From Actinopolyspora xinjiangensis (GTDB taxonomy: Bacteria > Actinomycetota > Actinomycetes > Mycobacteriales > Pseudonocardiaceae), in NCBI RefSeq assembly GCF_900104475.1, contig NZ_FNJR01000012.1, positions 156,666 to 220,665 on the forward strand: a stretch of 64,000 nt of DNA, in the 5' to 3' direction. The notes under the pieces are model-generated. The model was not told where the DNA came from. It was given only the letters and a program-made list of their open reading frames with translations, and did not search any database. This document shows positions 9,620 through 19,302 of the stretch, in pieces. The position numbers and the translations under genes are program-made. The number at the start of each line of letters is the position of its first letter. The first letter of the stretch is position 1.

Positions 9620-10267
9620 TCAGCGGGAACCTGTTTCCCCGATCGCGCCGCGGATCGCCGGAAGCGCCTCCCCCAGCGCCTCCCACAGCGCGGTCCCGGC
9701 GCGCGGTGCTTCGGGGCAGCGGTCGGCGGTGTGTTCCACCGCCACGCGCAGTGCCGTATTGATCATAGCGGCCTCCACCTTCACGGTCAGCTCGTCAGCG
9801 TCGCGGCCGGTGCGCTCGGCGATGCTCGCGGCGAACTCCGGTTCCGCGTCGCGGTGGGCCTGCAGCCACACCGCTCTGACGTCGGGTTCGTCCCGCGTCA
9901 GCCGCACCAGTGCCAGCATCGTGCTCACGTCGGCGTTCTCGTCGGTGCCCGGCGATTCGCTCAACCGTTCGGGCAGCGTCTCGCCCGGTGCCCAGTCGGC
10001 CAGCGCGCCCGCCACGTTCTCGATCCCGGTGTCCAGCAGCGGGCGTACGAAACTCTCCTTTCCCTGGCCCGGGCAGTAGCGCCACAGCGTTCGCAGCGAC
10101 ACTCCGGCCGCCTCGGCGATCTCCTCGGCCGAGGTCTCGGTGACTCCCCTGGTCGTGAACAGTCGGACCGCCTCACGGGCGATGTCCATGCGCGTCGCCG
10201 CCTTGCGACGCTCGGTCAGCGGTGGGCGACCGGTGCGCTTGCCGGGACTCCGCTGCTCGCTCGACAT
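9620..10267 (-). CDS. TetR/AcrR-family transcriptional regulator
   Basis: 215 residues. N-terminal HTH: DIAREAVRLFTTRGVTETSA, then EEIAEAAGVSLRTLWRYC, the canonical TetR recognition helix. The C-terminal ligand domain is not assignable. Divergent from the SDR gene at 10422 with a 154-bp gap holding a palindrome at 10319-10349, the usual arrangement for a local repressor of the divergent enzyme. The first codon ATG at 10267 follows a GGAGGGACG RBS on the minus strand. Confidence 0.92.
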   Translation of the reverse strand: MSSEQRSPGKRTGRPPLTERRKAATRMDIAREAVRLFTTRGVTETSAEEIAEAAGVSLRTLWRYCPGQGKESFVRPLLDTGIENVAGALADWAPGETLPERLSESPGTDENADVSTMLALVRLTRDEPDVRAVWLQAHRDAEPEFAASIAERTGRDADELTVKVEAAMINTALRVAVEHTADRCPEAPRAGTALWEALGEALPAIRGAIGETGSR

Positions 10268-10318
10268 CCTGCGTCCCTCCTCCGGTACCGCTTACCCGGC
10301 CCGGGTCGTCCGATTTTG

Positions 10319-10349
10319 GGCACTGTATGCATATGTGACACAGTGTGCC
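10319..10349. promoter_or_regulatory. putative TetR operator
   Basis: GGCACTGT ... ACAGTGTGCC forms an interrupted palindrome around ATGCATAT, between the divergent TetR and SDR genes. Arms pair with a two-base offset. The AT-rich centre and symmetric TGT/ACA steps are typical of TetR sites. Function inferred from position. Confidence 0.65.
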
Positions 10350-10421
10350 TAGAAGTATTGGGTGAGGCGGTGCCGATCTCGGTCCCGAGGCGGTTCCGCC
10401 CGGCACCGGAAGGAGTTCGGG

Positions 10422-11186
10422 ATGAGTGGAACGGGCCTGCGGGATCGTGGTGTGGTCGTCACCGGGGCGGGAGGGGGAATCGGCCGCGCCGCGGCGCGGC
10501 GCTTCGCCTCCGAGGGCGCGCGGGTGCTCATCGCCGACCTCGACGCAGAGGGAGCGGCCGCCACGGAACAGCGGATCCGGTCCGAGGGGGGAACGGCCAC
10601 CACAGTGGTCGGTGACCTGAGCGAGCGGACCGTGGCTGACGAGGTCGTCTCCACCGCCGTGGAGCGGTTCGGCGGGCTGGACGTGCTGGTCAACAACGCC
10701 GGGATCATGGACAGCTTCGCCGCCGTGGCCGATCTCACCGACGCGGAGTGGGACCGTGTCCTGCGGGTCAACCTGAGCGCACCCTTCCTGCTCACTCGAG
10801 CCGCACTGCCGCACATGCTGGACAAGGGTAGGGGCGTCGTGGTCAACACGGCCTCCGAGGCCTCCCTGCGGGGCAGCGCCGCCGGTGCCGCCTACACCGC
10901 GGCCAAGCACGGCGTGGTCGGGCTCACCAAGTCGCTGGCGGTCACATACCGTGACAGCGGTATCCGCGCCAACGCGATCGCTCCCGGCGGCACCGCCACC
11001 GGCATCACCGTCGACGCGGATCCCGAAGGACAGGGGCCCACCGTCCTCGCCGGTTACGGCAGGAACATCGGTCGGGTCGCCGATGCCGACGAGCAGGCGT
11101 CCGCCATCGTCTTCCTGGCCTCGTCGGCCGCCGGCAACATCAACGGAGTGGTGCTGCCGGTCGACAACGGTTGGTCGGCCGTCTGA
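10422..11186 (+). CDS. short-chain dehydrogenase/reductase (SDR)
   Basis: 254 residues, classical SDR length. VVVTGAGGGIGRAAARRFA is the cofactor motif TGxxxGxG; LIADLD at the end of beta-2 predicts NAD(H) preference; NNAG occurs in LDVLVNNAGIMD. Active site: Ser in VNTASEASLRG, then YTAAKHG with catalytic Tyr and Lys. C-terminal region AIAPGGTATGI is also typical. ATG at 10422 has RBS GGAAGGAG. Likely repressed by the divergent TetR protein. Substrate unknown. Confidence 0.92.
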   Translation: MSGTGLRDRGVVVTGAGGGIGRAAARRFASEGARVLIADLDAEGAAATEQRIRSEGGTATTVVGDLSERTVADEVVSTAVERFGGLDVLVNNAGIMDSFAAVADLTDAEWDRVLRVNLSAPFLLTRAALPHMLDKGRGVVVNTASEASLRGSAAGAAYTAAKHGVVGLTKSLAVTYRDSGIRANAIAPGGTATGITVDADPEGQGPTVLAGYGRNIGRVADADEQASAIVFLASSAAGNINGVVLPVDNGWSAV

Positions 11187-11286
11187 GTTCCCCACGGGCG
11201 GGCGGTGCGTCGGTACCGGTGGGCGGGATGCCGGTACCGACCGCGTGAGCACCGCCCCGACGCTGGACACGGCGGGAAGGTGTCGG

Positions 11287-11799
11287 TCAACCGCCGCGGA
11301 ACTCGAACCACTCGGTGGCGAACTGCCTGCCGTCCGGCACGAACGGCCAATCCGGGTCCCCCGTGCGCTCCCGCAGCTCGGCCAGCGGCATCCACCACCC
11401 CGCCGCTATTTCCTCCGGCTGGTGGACGATCGGCCCGTCCCAACGAATCTCGTACACGAAAGCGTGGAACCGCACCGAGCCCAGCTCGTGCCTGGTGCGG
11501 AACAGGAACCGCGGCTCCGCGTGGATACCCAACTCTTCGGCCAACTCTCGCCGGGCGGCCGTGTCCGGACTCTCACCGGCACCCACGACGCCGCCCGCCC
11601 AGCAGTCGTACATCCCCGGGTAGACGTCCTTGTCCGCCGTCCGGCGGTGTACGTACACCTCCCCGAGGTCGGTGGAGCGCACCAGCACCGAGGTGGCCGC
11701 GTGCCACAGCCCTTCGGCGCGCATCCGCGCCCGCGTGGCCGAACCGATCACCGCACCGTGCCGGTCGTAGACGGCCACTCGTTCCTCTCCCAAGGTCAC
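11287..11799 (-). CDS. NUDIX hydrolase, YfcD-like
   Basis: 170 residues from a GTG at 11799, the usual size for the YfcD/isopentenyl-diphosphate-isomerase-like subgroup. YDRHGAVIGSATRARMRAEG is the N-terminal signature of that subgroup. The Nudix box runs from GGVVGAGESPDTAARREL into AEELG with the metal-binding REL/AEEL residues intact; DVYPGMYDCWAGG precedes it. Hydrolyses nucleoside-diphosphate-X compounds; exact substrate unknown. The frame is open far upstream through the antisense of dop, but only this part shows family motifs. Convergent with the SDR gene. Confidence 0.85.
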   Translation of the reverse strand: MTLGEERVAVYDRHGAVIGSATRARMRAEGLWHAATSVLVRSTDLGEVYVHRRTADKDVYPGMYDCWAGGVVGAGESPDTAARRELAEELGIHAEPRFLFRTRHELGSVRFHAFVYEIRWDGPIVHQPEEIAAGWWMPLAELRERTGDPDWPFVPDGRQFATEWFEFRGG

Positions 11800-11985
11800 A
11801 TCACCCGATACTGGCAGGCCGGCCCGTGAGAAGAGCGGACACGCCGTCCGGTGTCGAGCGGTCGGTCGGGGCCCGACTCGCGTCCGTGCTCCCCCCCGTC
11901 GTACCGTCACCGCACGAAGGCTCGCCCGGAACGTGCCCGAAAAGCGGGGAGTCGTACACCGTGCTGAACCCGTAGGCTGAGCACC

Positions 11986-13482
11986 ATGCGTCGGATCATG
12001 GGAACCGAGGTGGAGTACGGGATCACTGTGCCGGGGGACACGACCGCGAACCCGGTGCTGACCTCCACACACATCGTGCTGGCCTACGCGGCGGCGGCCG
12101 ACATCCCGCGAGCGCGTCGCGCCCGCTGGGACTACGAGGTGGAGTCGCCACTGCGCGACGCCCGCGGCTTCGACATGGGCGCCTCCACGGCCTCCTCGAA
12201 CGGCTCCGAGGGGGACGACCTGGGAGCGGCCAACGTCATCCTCACCAACGGTGCACGCCTCTACGTCGACCACGCCCACCCGGAGTACTCCGCCCCCGAG
12301 GTGACCAACCCGCGCGACGCCGTGCTCTGGGACAAGGCCGGGGAGCGGGTCATGGAGGAGGCGGCGCTGCGCGCCGCCAGCGTGCCGGGCACCGCCCCGA
12401 TCCAGCTGTACAAGAACAACATCGACGGCAAGGGTGCCAGCTACGGCACCCACGAGAACTACCTGTGCGCCCGTGACACCCCGTTCACGGCCGTCATCGC
12501 GGGACTGACCCCTTTCTTCGCGTCCAGGCAGGTCGTCTGCGGCTCCGGACGCGTGGGGATCGGCCAGGTGGGGGAGAAGCCTGGCTTCCAGCTCTCGCAG
12601 CGGGCCGACTACATCGAGGTCGAGGTCGGACTGGAGACCACCCTCAAGCGCGGCATCATCAATACCAGGGACGAACCCCACGCCGACGCCGACAAGTATC
12701 GCAGGCTGCACGTGATCCTGGGGGACGCCAACCTCGCCGAGACGGCCACCTACCTCAAGCTCGGCACCACTGCCCTGGTCCTGGACATGATCGAGTCGGG
12801 GCTGCGGTTCGACGACCTCAGGCTGGCCGATCCGGTGAAGGCGGTGCACCAGATCAGCCACGATCCGAGCCTCAACCAGAAGGTGGAGCTGGCCGACGGG
12901 CGGCAGTTCACGGGCCTGGACCTGCAGTGGGCCTACCACGAGCGAGCCGCCGAGCACGTCGAGAAGCACGGCAGCCAGACCTCGACGGAGGTGCTGCGGA
13001 CCTGGGGTGAGGTGCTCGACCTGCTGGGCCGTGACCCGATGGAGTGCGCCGACCGGCTCGACTGGCCCGCCAAGCTGAAGCTGTTGGAGAACTACCGCAG
13101 CCGGGACAACCTCGGATGGGCCTCGCCGCGACTGCACATGATCGATCTGCAGTACGCCGACGTGCGTATGGACAAGGGGCTCTACAACCGGTTGGTGAGT
13201 CGTGGTTCGATGCGCCGCATCCTCGCCGAGGAAGAGGTACGGGAGGCCGTCACGACTCCACCGGAGGACACCAGGGCCTACTTCCGCGGGCGCTGCCTGG
13301 AGCGTTATCCGAACGAGGTGGCCGCGGCCTCCTGGGATTCGGTGATCTTCGACCTGGGACGTGAGTCGTTGGTGCGCATCCCGACGCTGGAGCCGTTGCG
13401 TGGAACCAAGGCGCACGTGGGGGAACTGCTGGAGGAGGCCGCCAGCGCGGAGGAGCTGGTGGACTCGCTGACCGCCGGGTGA
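11986..13482 (+). CDS. dop: Pup deamidase/depupylase Dop
   Basis: 498 residues. Converts the C-terminal Gln of Pup to Glu and also removes Pup from conjugates; belongs to the glutamine-synthetase-like carboxylate-amine ligase fold. MGTEVEYGI carries the ATP/Mg-binding Glu residues, [20 protein letters not shown] the catalytic Asp ([11 protein letters not shown]), and [17 protein letters not shown] and [19 protein letters not shown] are Dop/PafA motifs. The ~40-residue insertion near residues 40-75 ([20 protein letters not shown]) corresponds to the Dop-loop region that distinguishes Dop from PafA. Located 220 bp upstream of pup in the conserved dop-pup-prcB-prcA order. Confidence 0.97.
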   Translation: MRRIMGTEVEYGITVPGDTTANPVLTSTHIVLAYAAAADIPRARRARWDYEVESPLRDARGFDMGASTASSNGSEGDDLGAANVILTNGARLYVDHAHPEYSAPEVTNPRDAVLWDKAGERVMEEAALRAASVPGTAPIQLYKNNIDGKGASYGTHENYLCARDTPFTAVIAGLTPFFASRQVVCGSGRVGIGQVGEKPGFQLSQRADYIEVEVGLETTLKRGIINTRDEPHADADKYRRLHVILGDANLAETATYLKLGTTALVLDMIESGLRFDDLRLADPVKAVHQISHDPSLNQKVELADGRQFTGLDLQWAYHERAAEHVEKHGSQTSTEVLRTWGEVLDLLGRDPMECADRLDWPAKLKLLENYRSRDNLGWASPRLHMIDLQYADVRMDKGLYNRLVSRGSMRRILAEEEVREAVTTPPEDTRAYFRGRCLERYPNEVAAASWDSVIFDLGRESLVRIPTLEPLRGTKAHVGELLEEAASAEELVDSLTAG

Positions 13483-13527
13483 GGCCGCTCGCCTCGGGGA
13501 GTGCGTGAGCACTCCGTCGCGGGACAT

Positions 13528-13571
13528 CACGCCCGAAAGATCCAAAACCACCGCCTTCGGATCTGGGCGTG
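13528..13571. terminator. inverted repeat between dop and pup
   Basis: Outer arms CACGCCC (13528-13534) and GGGCGTG (13565-13571) enclose inner arms AGATCC (13538-13543) and GGATCT (13559-13564), with a one-sided GAA bulge. No long T-tract follows. It may attenuate read-through from dop or act in the leader of pup; its place 46 nt past the dop stop and 131 nt before pup fits either. Confidence 0.5.
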
Positions 13572-13702
13572 CGGCCGGTTGACTAGGTAGTGTTCACACC
13601 AGGATGTTTCAGAGCCCGTTCGGCCGGCGGGCCGGGCCTCGCCCGTTGACCCCGCCGCGCCGTGACGAGCGGACATCCTCGATGAGACCACCGGGAGGCG
13701 AG

Positions 13703-13900
13703 ATGTCCCAGGAAAAGGTTGAGCGGCACGGCGGCGGAGACGAAGGCGACAACGAGCAGAACGGCGCCGAATCCGCCGGTCAGGAACGCCGCGAGAAGCT
13801 CGGCGAGGACGTGGACACCATTCTGGACGAGATCGACGACGTCCTGGAGGAGAACGCCGAGGACTTCGTCCGGGCCTACGTCCAGAAGGGTGGCCAGTAG
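13703..13900 (+). CDS. pup: prokaryotic ubiquitin-like protein Pup
   Basis: 65 residues, the normal Pup length (about 64). MSQEKVERHGGG begins a disordered, acidic N-terminus; the Mpa-binding helix is EDVDTILDEIDDVLEENAED; the C-terminus FVRAYVQKGGQ ends in Gln, so Dop deamidation is needed before PafA can ligate it. The ATG at 13703 with RBS GGGAGGCG is chosen over a 33-residue upstream extension. Followed 192 nt later by prcB. Confidence 0.98.
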   Translation: MSQEKVERHGGGDEGDNEQNGAESAGQERREKLGEDVDTILDEIDDVLEENAEDFVRAYVQKGGQ

Positions 13901-14092
13901 GAGGTCTCCCTCGGGGCGGTTTCGTCCGGTCCGTGGTCCGGCTCGGCCGGGCGCCGGATCGCGCCGCCCCGGTGGGACTCCCGATCCGTCGTCCGGTCGG
14001 GCTGGTCGGCACCTGGCCGATCAGCCCCGCCGGATACGGCCTAGAGTGTGCACGACCGATCATGTGACGCCAGTTACTTCGAGCAGGAGACG

Positions 14093-14950
14093 ATGTCGCC
14101 CATGGAATCCAGCTCGACTCGGAGCCATCCGGGTCAGGCGCTGCCCCCCGAGTACTTCACGCCCGGATCCTCGTCGTTCACCGACTTCCTCCGAGCCGCC
14201 GCGCCGGAGATGCTGCCGCAGGTCGCCGAGAACACCGAGGGGTCGGTGGACATGCCCCACGGGACGACCATCGTCGCGCTGACCTTCAGGGGTGGTGTGC
14301 TGCTCGCGGGCGACCGCCGTTCCACGATGGGCAACATCATCGCCCAGCGGGACATGGACAAGCTCTACGTGACCGACGACTACTCCGCCGTGGGCATCGC
14401 CGGTACGGCGGGCATCGCACTCGAGATGGTGCGGTTGTACGCCGTCGAGCTCGAGCACTACGAGAAGCTCGAAGGTGTGCCGCTCTCGCTGGACGGTAAG
14501 GCCAACAAGCTCGCGACCATGCTTCGCGGCAACCTGCAGGGGGCGATGGCCGGGCTCGCGGTTGTGCCGCTGTTCGCCGGGTTCGACACCGCGGCCGAGG
14601 ATCCCGACCGAGCGGGGCGCATCGTCACCTACGACGTCACCGGCGGGCGCTACGACGAGAGCGCGGGCTACAACGCCGTCGGTTCGGGCTCACTGTTCGC
14701 CAAGTCGGCGTTGAAGAAGCGCCACGACCCGGAGGCCGATGTCGACTCGGCGGTGCGCAACGCGATCGAGGCGCTCTACGACGCGGCCGACGACGACAGC
14801 GCCACGGGTGGCCCGGACGTGGCCAGGAAGATCTATCCCACGGTGGTCACGATCACCGGCTCGGAGGGGGCGGTCCGCATGTCCGAGGAACGCACCGCCG
14901 CCGTCGCCGAGGAGGTCGTCGCCGGAAGGCAGCAGAACCCCGGCGGCTGA
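14093..14950 (+). CDS. prcB: 20S proteasome beta subunit PrcB
   Basis: 285 residues as a proprotein. A 57-residue propeptide ends MPHG and is cleaved before Thr58 (TTIVAL), whose hydroxyl is the N-terminal nucleophile. [31 protein letters not shown] and [17 protein letters not shown] are conserved beta-subunit segments. Start uncertain: ATG at 14093 and ATG at 14102 share the AGGAG at 14085-14089 (spacing 3 or 12). Forms the inner rings of the chamber with PrcA outside. Confidence 0.96.
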   Translation: MSPMESSSTRSHPGQALPPEYFTPGSSSFTDFLRAAAPEMLPQVAENTEGSVDMPHGTTIVALTFRGGVLLAGDRRSTMGNIIAQRDMDKLYVTDDYSAVGIAGTAGIALEMVRLYAVELEHYEKLEGVPLSLDGKANKLATMLRGNLQGAMAGLAVVPLFAGFDTAAEDPDRAGRIVTYDVTGGRYDESAGYNAVGSGSLFAKSALKKRHDPEADVDSAVRNAIEALYDAADDDSATGGPDVARKIYPTVVTITGSEGAVRMSEERTAAVAEEVVAGRQQNPGG

Positions 14951-15251
14951 GCTCTGGGGCCGGGTGGAGGCCGGATCGCACACCCGGCGGGACGCGTCCG
15001 CCGGGCTCCGGAGCCGTCGCGTGCCGCGACCCGGCGACGTTCCGGAACTTCCGTCCTCTCAGGGTCGAACCGCCCGGCGGGCTCGGTGCCGCCCGCCTCC
15101 GTTACCGGCGGTGCGGCGATTGGTCGTCCCCGGCCGTGGTGGTCGGGGCTCGGTCCCGCTCCGCGCCGGGAAGCGATGCCCGTCGCCGCGTGCGAAGCAA
15201 GCGCCATGTGCCAAGTCGGTACAGCACGATTCGAGCCAGGAGTGCACAGCC
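14951..15251. other. 301-bp gap between prcB and prcA
   Basis: In most actinomycetes prcB and prcA nearly touch; here about 300 bp separate them. Frames are open in both directions because of GC bias, but none shows a protein family and I see no hairpin with a T-tract. A separate promoter for prcA is possible but not identified. Confidence 0.45.
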
Positions 15252-16037
15252 GTGACGATGCCCTTCTACACCTCGCCAGAGCAGCTGATGCGCGAACGCT
15301 CCGAGCTCGCCCGAAAGGGTATCGCTCGGGGCCGCAGCGTGGTGGTGCTCAAGTACGCGGGCGGGGTGCTGTTCGTGGCCGAGAACCCCTCGACCACCCT
15401 GCACAAGATTTCGGAGATCTACGACCGCATCGGCTTCGCCGCGGTGGGACGTTACAGCGAGTTCGAGAACCTGCGCATGGCCGGTATTCGGATGGCCGAC
15501 GTCAAGGGCTACTCCTACGATCGGCGCGACGTCACCGGCCGTGCGCTGGCCAACTCCTACGCGCAGACGCTCGGTGCCATCTTCACCGAACAGGTCAAGC
15601 CCTTCGAGGTGGAGATCTGCGTCGCCGAGGTGGGGGCGACCCCGGACGCGGACCAGCTGTACCGGCTCACCTACGACGGCTCCATCGTCGACGAGCCGCA
15701 GTACGTCGCGATGGGAGGACAGGCCGAAACCGTCACGTCCGTGCTCAAGGAGTCCTTCACCGACGGCATGGAGCTCGAACCCGCCGTCCGGGAGGCCGTG
15801 CGCGCTCTGGTCGCGGGCGGGGAGAGTTCCCGCCAGTTGGGAGTGGGCCAGCTGGAGGTGGCGGTACTGGAACGGTCCAGGCCGCACCGCACGTTCCGTC
15901 GAATCACGGGTGCGGCGTTGCGACAGTTGTTGCCGGAGGACTCCGATGAGCCCGATTCCGGAACCGGCGGCGAAAGCGGTTCGCGTGAGTCCGGGCAGGG
16001 GAACGGACAGTCGGAAAACGGCGGCTCACCCGAGTGA
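15252..16037 (+). CDS. prcA: 20S proteasome alpha subunit PrcA
   Basis: 261 residues. [20 protein letters not shown] is the alpha N-terminal segment that forms the gate; [40 protein letters not shown] and [20 protein letters not shown] are hallmark alpha-subunit motifs. The GTG at 15252 sits 9 nt after AGGAG (15238-15242) and is preferred over the ATG at 15258 and a long upstream open frame. The C-terminal ~30 residues ([15 protein letters not shown]...) are acidic and Gly/Ser-rich, as in other actinobacterial PrcA. Docking partner of the Mpa QYL tail. Confidence 0.96.
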   Translation: MTMPFYTSPEQLMRERSELARKGIARGRSVVVLKYAGGVLFVAENPSTTLHKISEIYDRIGFAAVGRYSEFENLRMAGIRMADVKGYSYDRRDVTGRALANSYAQTLGAIFTEQVKPFEVEICVAEVGATPDADQLYRLTYDGSIVDEPQYVAMGGQAETVTSVLKESFTDGMELEPAVREAVRALVAGGESSRQLGVGQLEVAVLERSRPHRTFRRITGAALRQLLPEDSDEPDSGTGGESGSRESGQGNGQSENGGSPE

Positions 16038-16243
16038 CACGGCCGGTTCCGGACGCTCGTTCCGGGGCCTGGACTCCGTGACGACGGGCGTGACGGGTGG
16101 CTCCGGCGTCGCTTCCCGGGCGCCGGAGCCGGCGCGAACCGTATCCTTTCCGACACGTTTCGTGTCGTGTTCGACCGAATTTTTCCGGTTCCGGCCCCGA
16201 ACGGCGGACCGCCGAGTTCGACGAAGACGCCTACTGTGGAGGC

Positions 16244-17602
16244 ATGCAACGGAGGATCTTCGGTATCGAGACCGAGTTCGGGGTGACCTGTACCTTCCAC
16301 GGGCAACGCAGGCTCTCCCCGGACGAGGTGGCCAGATACCTGTTCCGGAAGGTCGTGTCGTGGGGACGCTCCTCGAACGTCTTCCTGCGCAACGGTGCGA
16401 GGCTCTATCTGGATGTCGGTTCGCACCCCGAGTACGCGACGGCCGAGTGCGACGACCTCGTCCAGCTCGTCACCCACGACAAGGCGGGGGAACGCATACT
16501 GGAGGACCTGCTCACAGATGCCGAGCGCAGACTGGCTGACGAGGGCATCGGTGGGGACATCTTCCTGTTCAAGAACAACACCGACTCGGCGGGCAACTCC
16601 TACGGCTGCCACGAGAACTACCTGGTCGGGCGTTCCGGTGAGTTCTCCCGCATCGCCGACGTGCTGTTGCCGTTCCTGGTCACCCGGCAGTTGATCTGCG
16701 GCGCGGGCAAGGTGTTGCAAACCCCGCGCGGCGCGGTCTACTGCCTGTCCCAGCGGGCCGAGCACATTTGGGAGGGGGTGTCCAGCGCCACCACCCGTTC
16801 CCGGCCGATCATCAACACCAGGGACGAGCCGCACGCCGACGCGGAACGCTATCGCAGGCTGCACGTGATCGTGGGCGACTCGAACATGTCCGAGGTGACC
16901 ACGCTGTTGAAAGTGGGCACTGTGAACCTGGTGCTGGAGATGATCGAGCAGGGTGTGCAGTTCCACGACTTCAGCCTGGACAACCCGATCCGAGCGATCC
17001 GGGAGATCAGCCACGACCTCACCGGCAGGCGCCCTGTGCGGTTGGCCGGGGGGCGCGAGGCCTCCGCGCTGGACATTCAGCGGGAGTACTACGGGCGTGC
17101 GGTGGAGTACGTGGCGCGCCGCGGTTCCGATCCGATGACGGACCGGATCATGGATCTGTGGGGCCGGGCGTTGGACGCCGTGGAGTACCAGGACTACTCG
17201 CTGATCGACCGCGAGGTCGACTGGGCCATCAAGCACCGCCTGCTGGAACGCTACCGCGACAAGCACGGCCTGGAGCTGTCCAGCCCGCGCATCGCTCAGC
17301 TCGACCTGGCCTACCACGACCTGCGGCGTAATCGCGGCCTGTTCGAGATGCTGCAGCGCAAGGATCTGGTGGACCGGGCCACCAACGACGGGGACATCGA
17401 GGCGGCCAAGGACACCCCACCCCAGAGCACCAGGGCCAAACTCAGGGGGGACTTCATCGCCGCCGCGCAGACCGCTGGCAGGGACTTCACCGTCGACTGG
17501 GTGCATCTCAAGCTCAACGACCAGGCACAGCGCACGGTGTTGTGCAAGGATCCGTTCCGCGCGGTGGACGAGAGGGTGGAACGTCTGATCAGCTCGTTGT
17601 GA
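16244..17602 (+). CDS. pafA: Pup-protein ligase PafA
   Basis: 452 residues, identical in length to the mycobacterial enzyme. Forms the isopeptide bond between deamidated Pup and substrate lysines using [18 protein letters not shown] carries metal/ATP ligands; [20 protein letters not shown] holds the catalytic Asp (Asp57); [37 protein letters not shown] and [20 protein letters not shown] are PafA motifs. It lacks the Dop-loop insertion present in the homologue at 11986. ATG at 16244 follows GTGGAGGC; upstream frame is non-homologous. 206 bp after prcA. Confidence 0.98.
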   Translation: MQRRIFGIETEFGVTCTFHGQRRLSPDEVARYLFRKVVSWGRSSNVFLRNGARLYLDVGSHPEYATAECDDLVQLVTHDKAGERILEDLLTDAERRLADEGIGGDIFLFKNNTDSAGNSYGCHENYLVGRSGEFSRIADVLLPFLVTRQLICGAGKVLQTPRGAVYCLSQRAEHIWEGVSSATTRSRPIINTRDEPHADAERYRRLHVIVGDSNMSEVTTLLKVGTVNLVLEMIEQGVQFHDFSLDNPIRAIREISHDLTGRRPVRLAGGREASALDIQREYYGRAVEYVARRGSDPMTDRIMDLWGRALDAVEYQDYSLIDREVDWAIKHRLLERYRDKHGLELSSPRIAQLDLAYHDLRRNRGLFEMLQRKDLVDRATNDGDIEAAKDTPPQSTRAKLRGDFIAAAQTAGRDFTVDWVHLKLNDQAQRTVLCKDPFRAVDERVERLISSL

Positions 17603-17663
17603 TCAGTTCGTGTCCGATCCCCGTGGGCGGACGCGTCGAGGTGTGCCGTGACGGAGGTTGGGC

Positions 17664-19139
17664 ATGGACTACTCGGAGTACCGCGAACACGACGGCGTGG
17701 GCCTGGCCGGGCTGGTGGCCGGCGGTGAGGTCTCGGCGGCCGAACTGTTGGACGCCGCCTTCGACCGCTGCGAGAAGGTCAACGATCGGCTGAACGCGGT
17801 GGTCCGCACGGATCGGGAGACCGCCGTGGAGCTGGCGGGCCGGTCGTCCTCCGGTGCTCTCGGGGGAGTGCCGTTCCTGCTCAAGGACCTCAACCAGGAA
17901 TTGGCGGGACACCCCTCCAGTGCGGGGACCGCCGCGCTGTCGCGGGTGGCCGTGCCGGAGACGGCGGAGGTGGTGCGTCGCTGGCTGGCAGCGGGATTGT
18001 TGCCGTTCGGACGCACCAACACCCCGGAGTTCGGCGCGAAGCCGGTCACCGAGCCCGAGGCGTTCGGTCCCACCCGCAACCCGTGGGGTCTGGACCGCAC
18101 TCCCGGAGGCTCCTCGGGCGGAGCGGCGGCCGCGGTCGCGGCCGGGATCGTTCCGCTGGCCGGGGCCAGCGACGGTGGTGGGTCCATCAGAATCCCGGCG
18201 GCGTGCTGCGGGGTCTTCGGGCTCAAACCGGGACGCGGGCTGGTCCCCGCCGGGCCCGCGCGGGCGGAGAACTTCCACGGGGCCGCCTCCGACGGTGTTC
18301 TTTCCCGCACGGTTCGGGACAGCGCCGCCGCCTTGGACGCTGTGGTCGGAGCCGATCCGGCCGGTCCTTACTCGCCCGCCGATCCCGCCCGGAGCTTCAC
18401 CGCCGAGCTCTCCTCCGAGCCCGGTCGGTTGCGCATCGGTTTCACCTCGCAGTCGCCCCTGGGGCGGCCGCACCCCCACGCCACCGAGGCGTTGAGCGAT
18501 GCCGCTCGGTTGTTGGAGTCACTGGGCCACCACGTGGAGCCGGTGAGCTCGCCGGTCGATCTCGACTCGCTTGCCGTGGACTTCCTGCGTGCCTGGTCGG
18601 TGAAGCTGGCCGCGTCGATCGACGACGCCGTGGCGGCCAGTGGGGCTCCGGAGACGTCCTTCGAACTGGACAGCCGGCTGCTGGCCGCGGTGGGACGCGC
18701 CATCAGCGGTCCCGAGTACAGCGCGCTGCTCGACCGGTGGCACGGCTACACGCGCGGGCTCGCCGAGTTCCACCGTGGCTACGATCTGTTGCTCACCCCA
18801 GGGCTCGCCGGCCCACCGATGCGGGTGGGAGAGCTGTCCACCACCGAGCCGCTGCGTGCGGCGGGCACGGCGGCGCTCAAGCTGCGCATGGGGCGACTGC
18901 TGCGGGCCAGCGGTGTGGTGGACCGGATCGCCGGGGAGAACCTCCGGCACGTTCCCTACACCCAGCTGGCCAACATCACCGGTAGGCCCGCCATGTCAGT
19001 GCCGCTGTACTGGGATCCCGAGGGGCTGCCCTTGGGCGTGCAGTTCGTGGGGCCGCTGGCGGGGGAGGGGACGTTGTTCCGGCTGGCAGCCCAGCTGGAG
19101 CGGGCGCGGCCGTGGGCGCGGAACGAACCGCCGCTGTGA
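17664..19139 (+). CDS. amidase (amidase-signature family)
   Basis: 491 residues. The amidase signature is intact: catalytic Lys74 in PFLLKDLNQ, cis-Ser150 in [16 protein letters not shown] and nucleophile Ser174 in [15 protein letters not shown]. Hydrolyses an aliphatic or aryl amide to acid and ammonia; substrate unknown. ATG at 17664 with RBS ACGGAGG; the TTG at 17658 overlaps that RBS and is unlikely. Sits between pafA and pafB, which are nearer each other in mycobacteria, so it is an insertion into the conserved cluster. No feature links it to pupylation. Confidence 0.9.
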   Translation: MDYSEYREHDGVGLAGLVAGGEVSAAELLDAAFDRCEKVNDRLNAVVRTDRETAVELAGRSSSGALGGVPFLLKDLNQELAGHPSSAGTAALSRVAVPETAEVVRRWLAAGLLPFGRTNTPEFGAKPVTEPEAFGPTRNPWGLDRTPGGSSGGAAAAVAAGIVPLAGASDGGGSIRIPAACCGVFGLKPGRGLVPAGPARAENFHGAASDGVLSRTVRDSAAALDAVVGADPAGPYSPADPARSFTAELSSEPGRLRIGFTSQSPLGRPHPHATEALSDAARLLESLGHHVEPVSSPVDLDSLAVDFLRAWSVKLAASIDDAVAASGAPETSFELDSRLLAAVGRAISGPEYSALLDRWHGYTRGLAEFHRGYDLLLTPGLAGPPMRVGELSTTEPLRAAGTAALKLRMGRLLRASGVVDRIAGENLRHVPYTQLANITGRPAMSVPLYWDPEGLPLGVQFVGPLAGEGTLFRLAAQLERARPWARNEPPL

Positions 19140-19302
19140 GTGTGCCGGTTCCCGCGCGCGTCGGCCCGGCTCGCGGAGTGCTCGCGCCCGAGAATTCTGG
19201 AATGTTTCCAGACTAGGGGTGGCCGGTGGTTCGTGGCTTTTCGGCAGGTCACGGCGACGGCCCGCGAGTGCGGGCTTCGTGTCTGCCGCTAGAGTTGGGA
19301 CA

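Noticed and set aside
11830..13551. Upstream extension of the NUDIX frame, antisense to dop
   Set aside because: Only the last ~170 residues show Nudix motifs; the rest is a shadow of dop.
15671..17506. 611-residue open frame antisense to prcA/pafA
   Set aside because: Low-complexity shadow of two certain genes.
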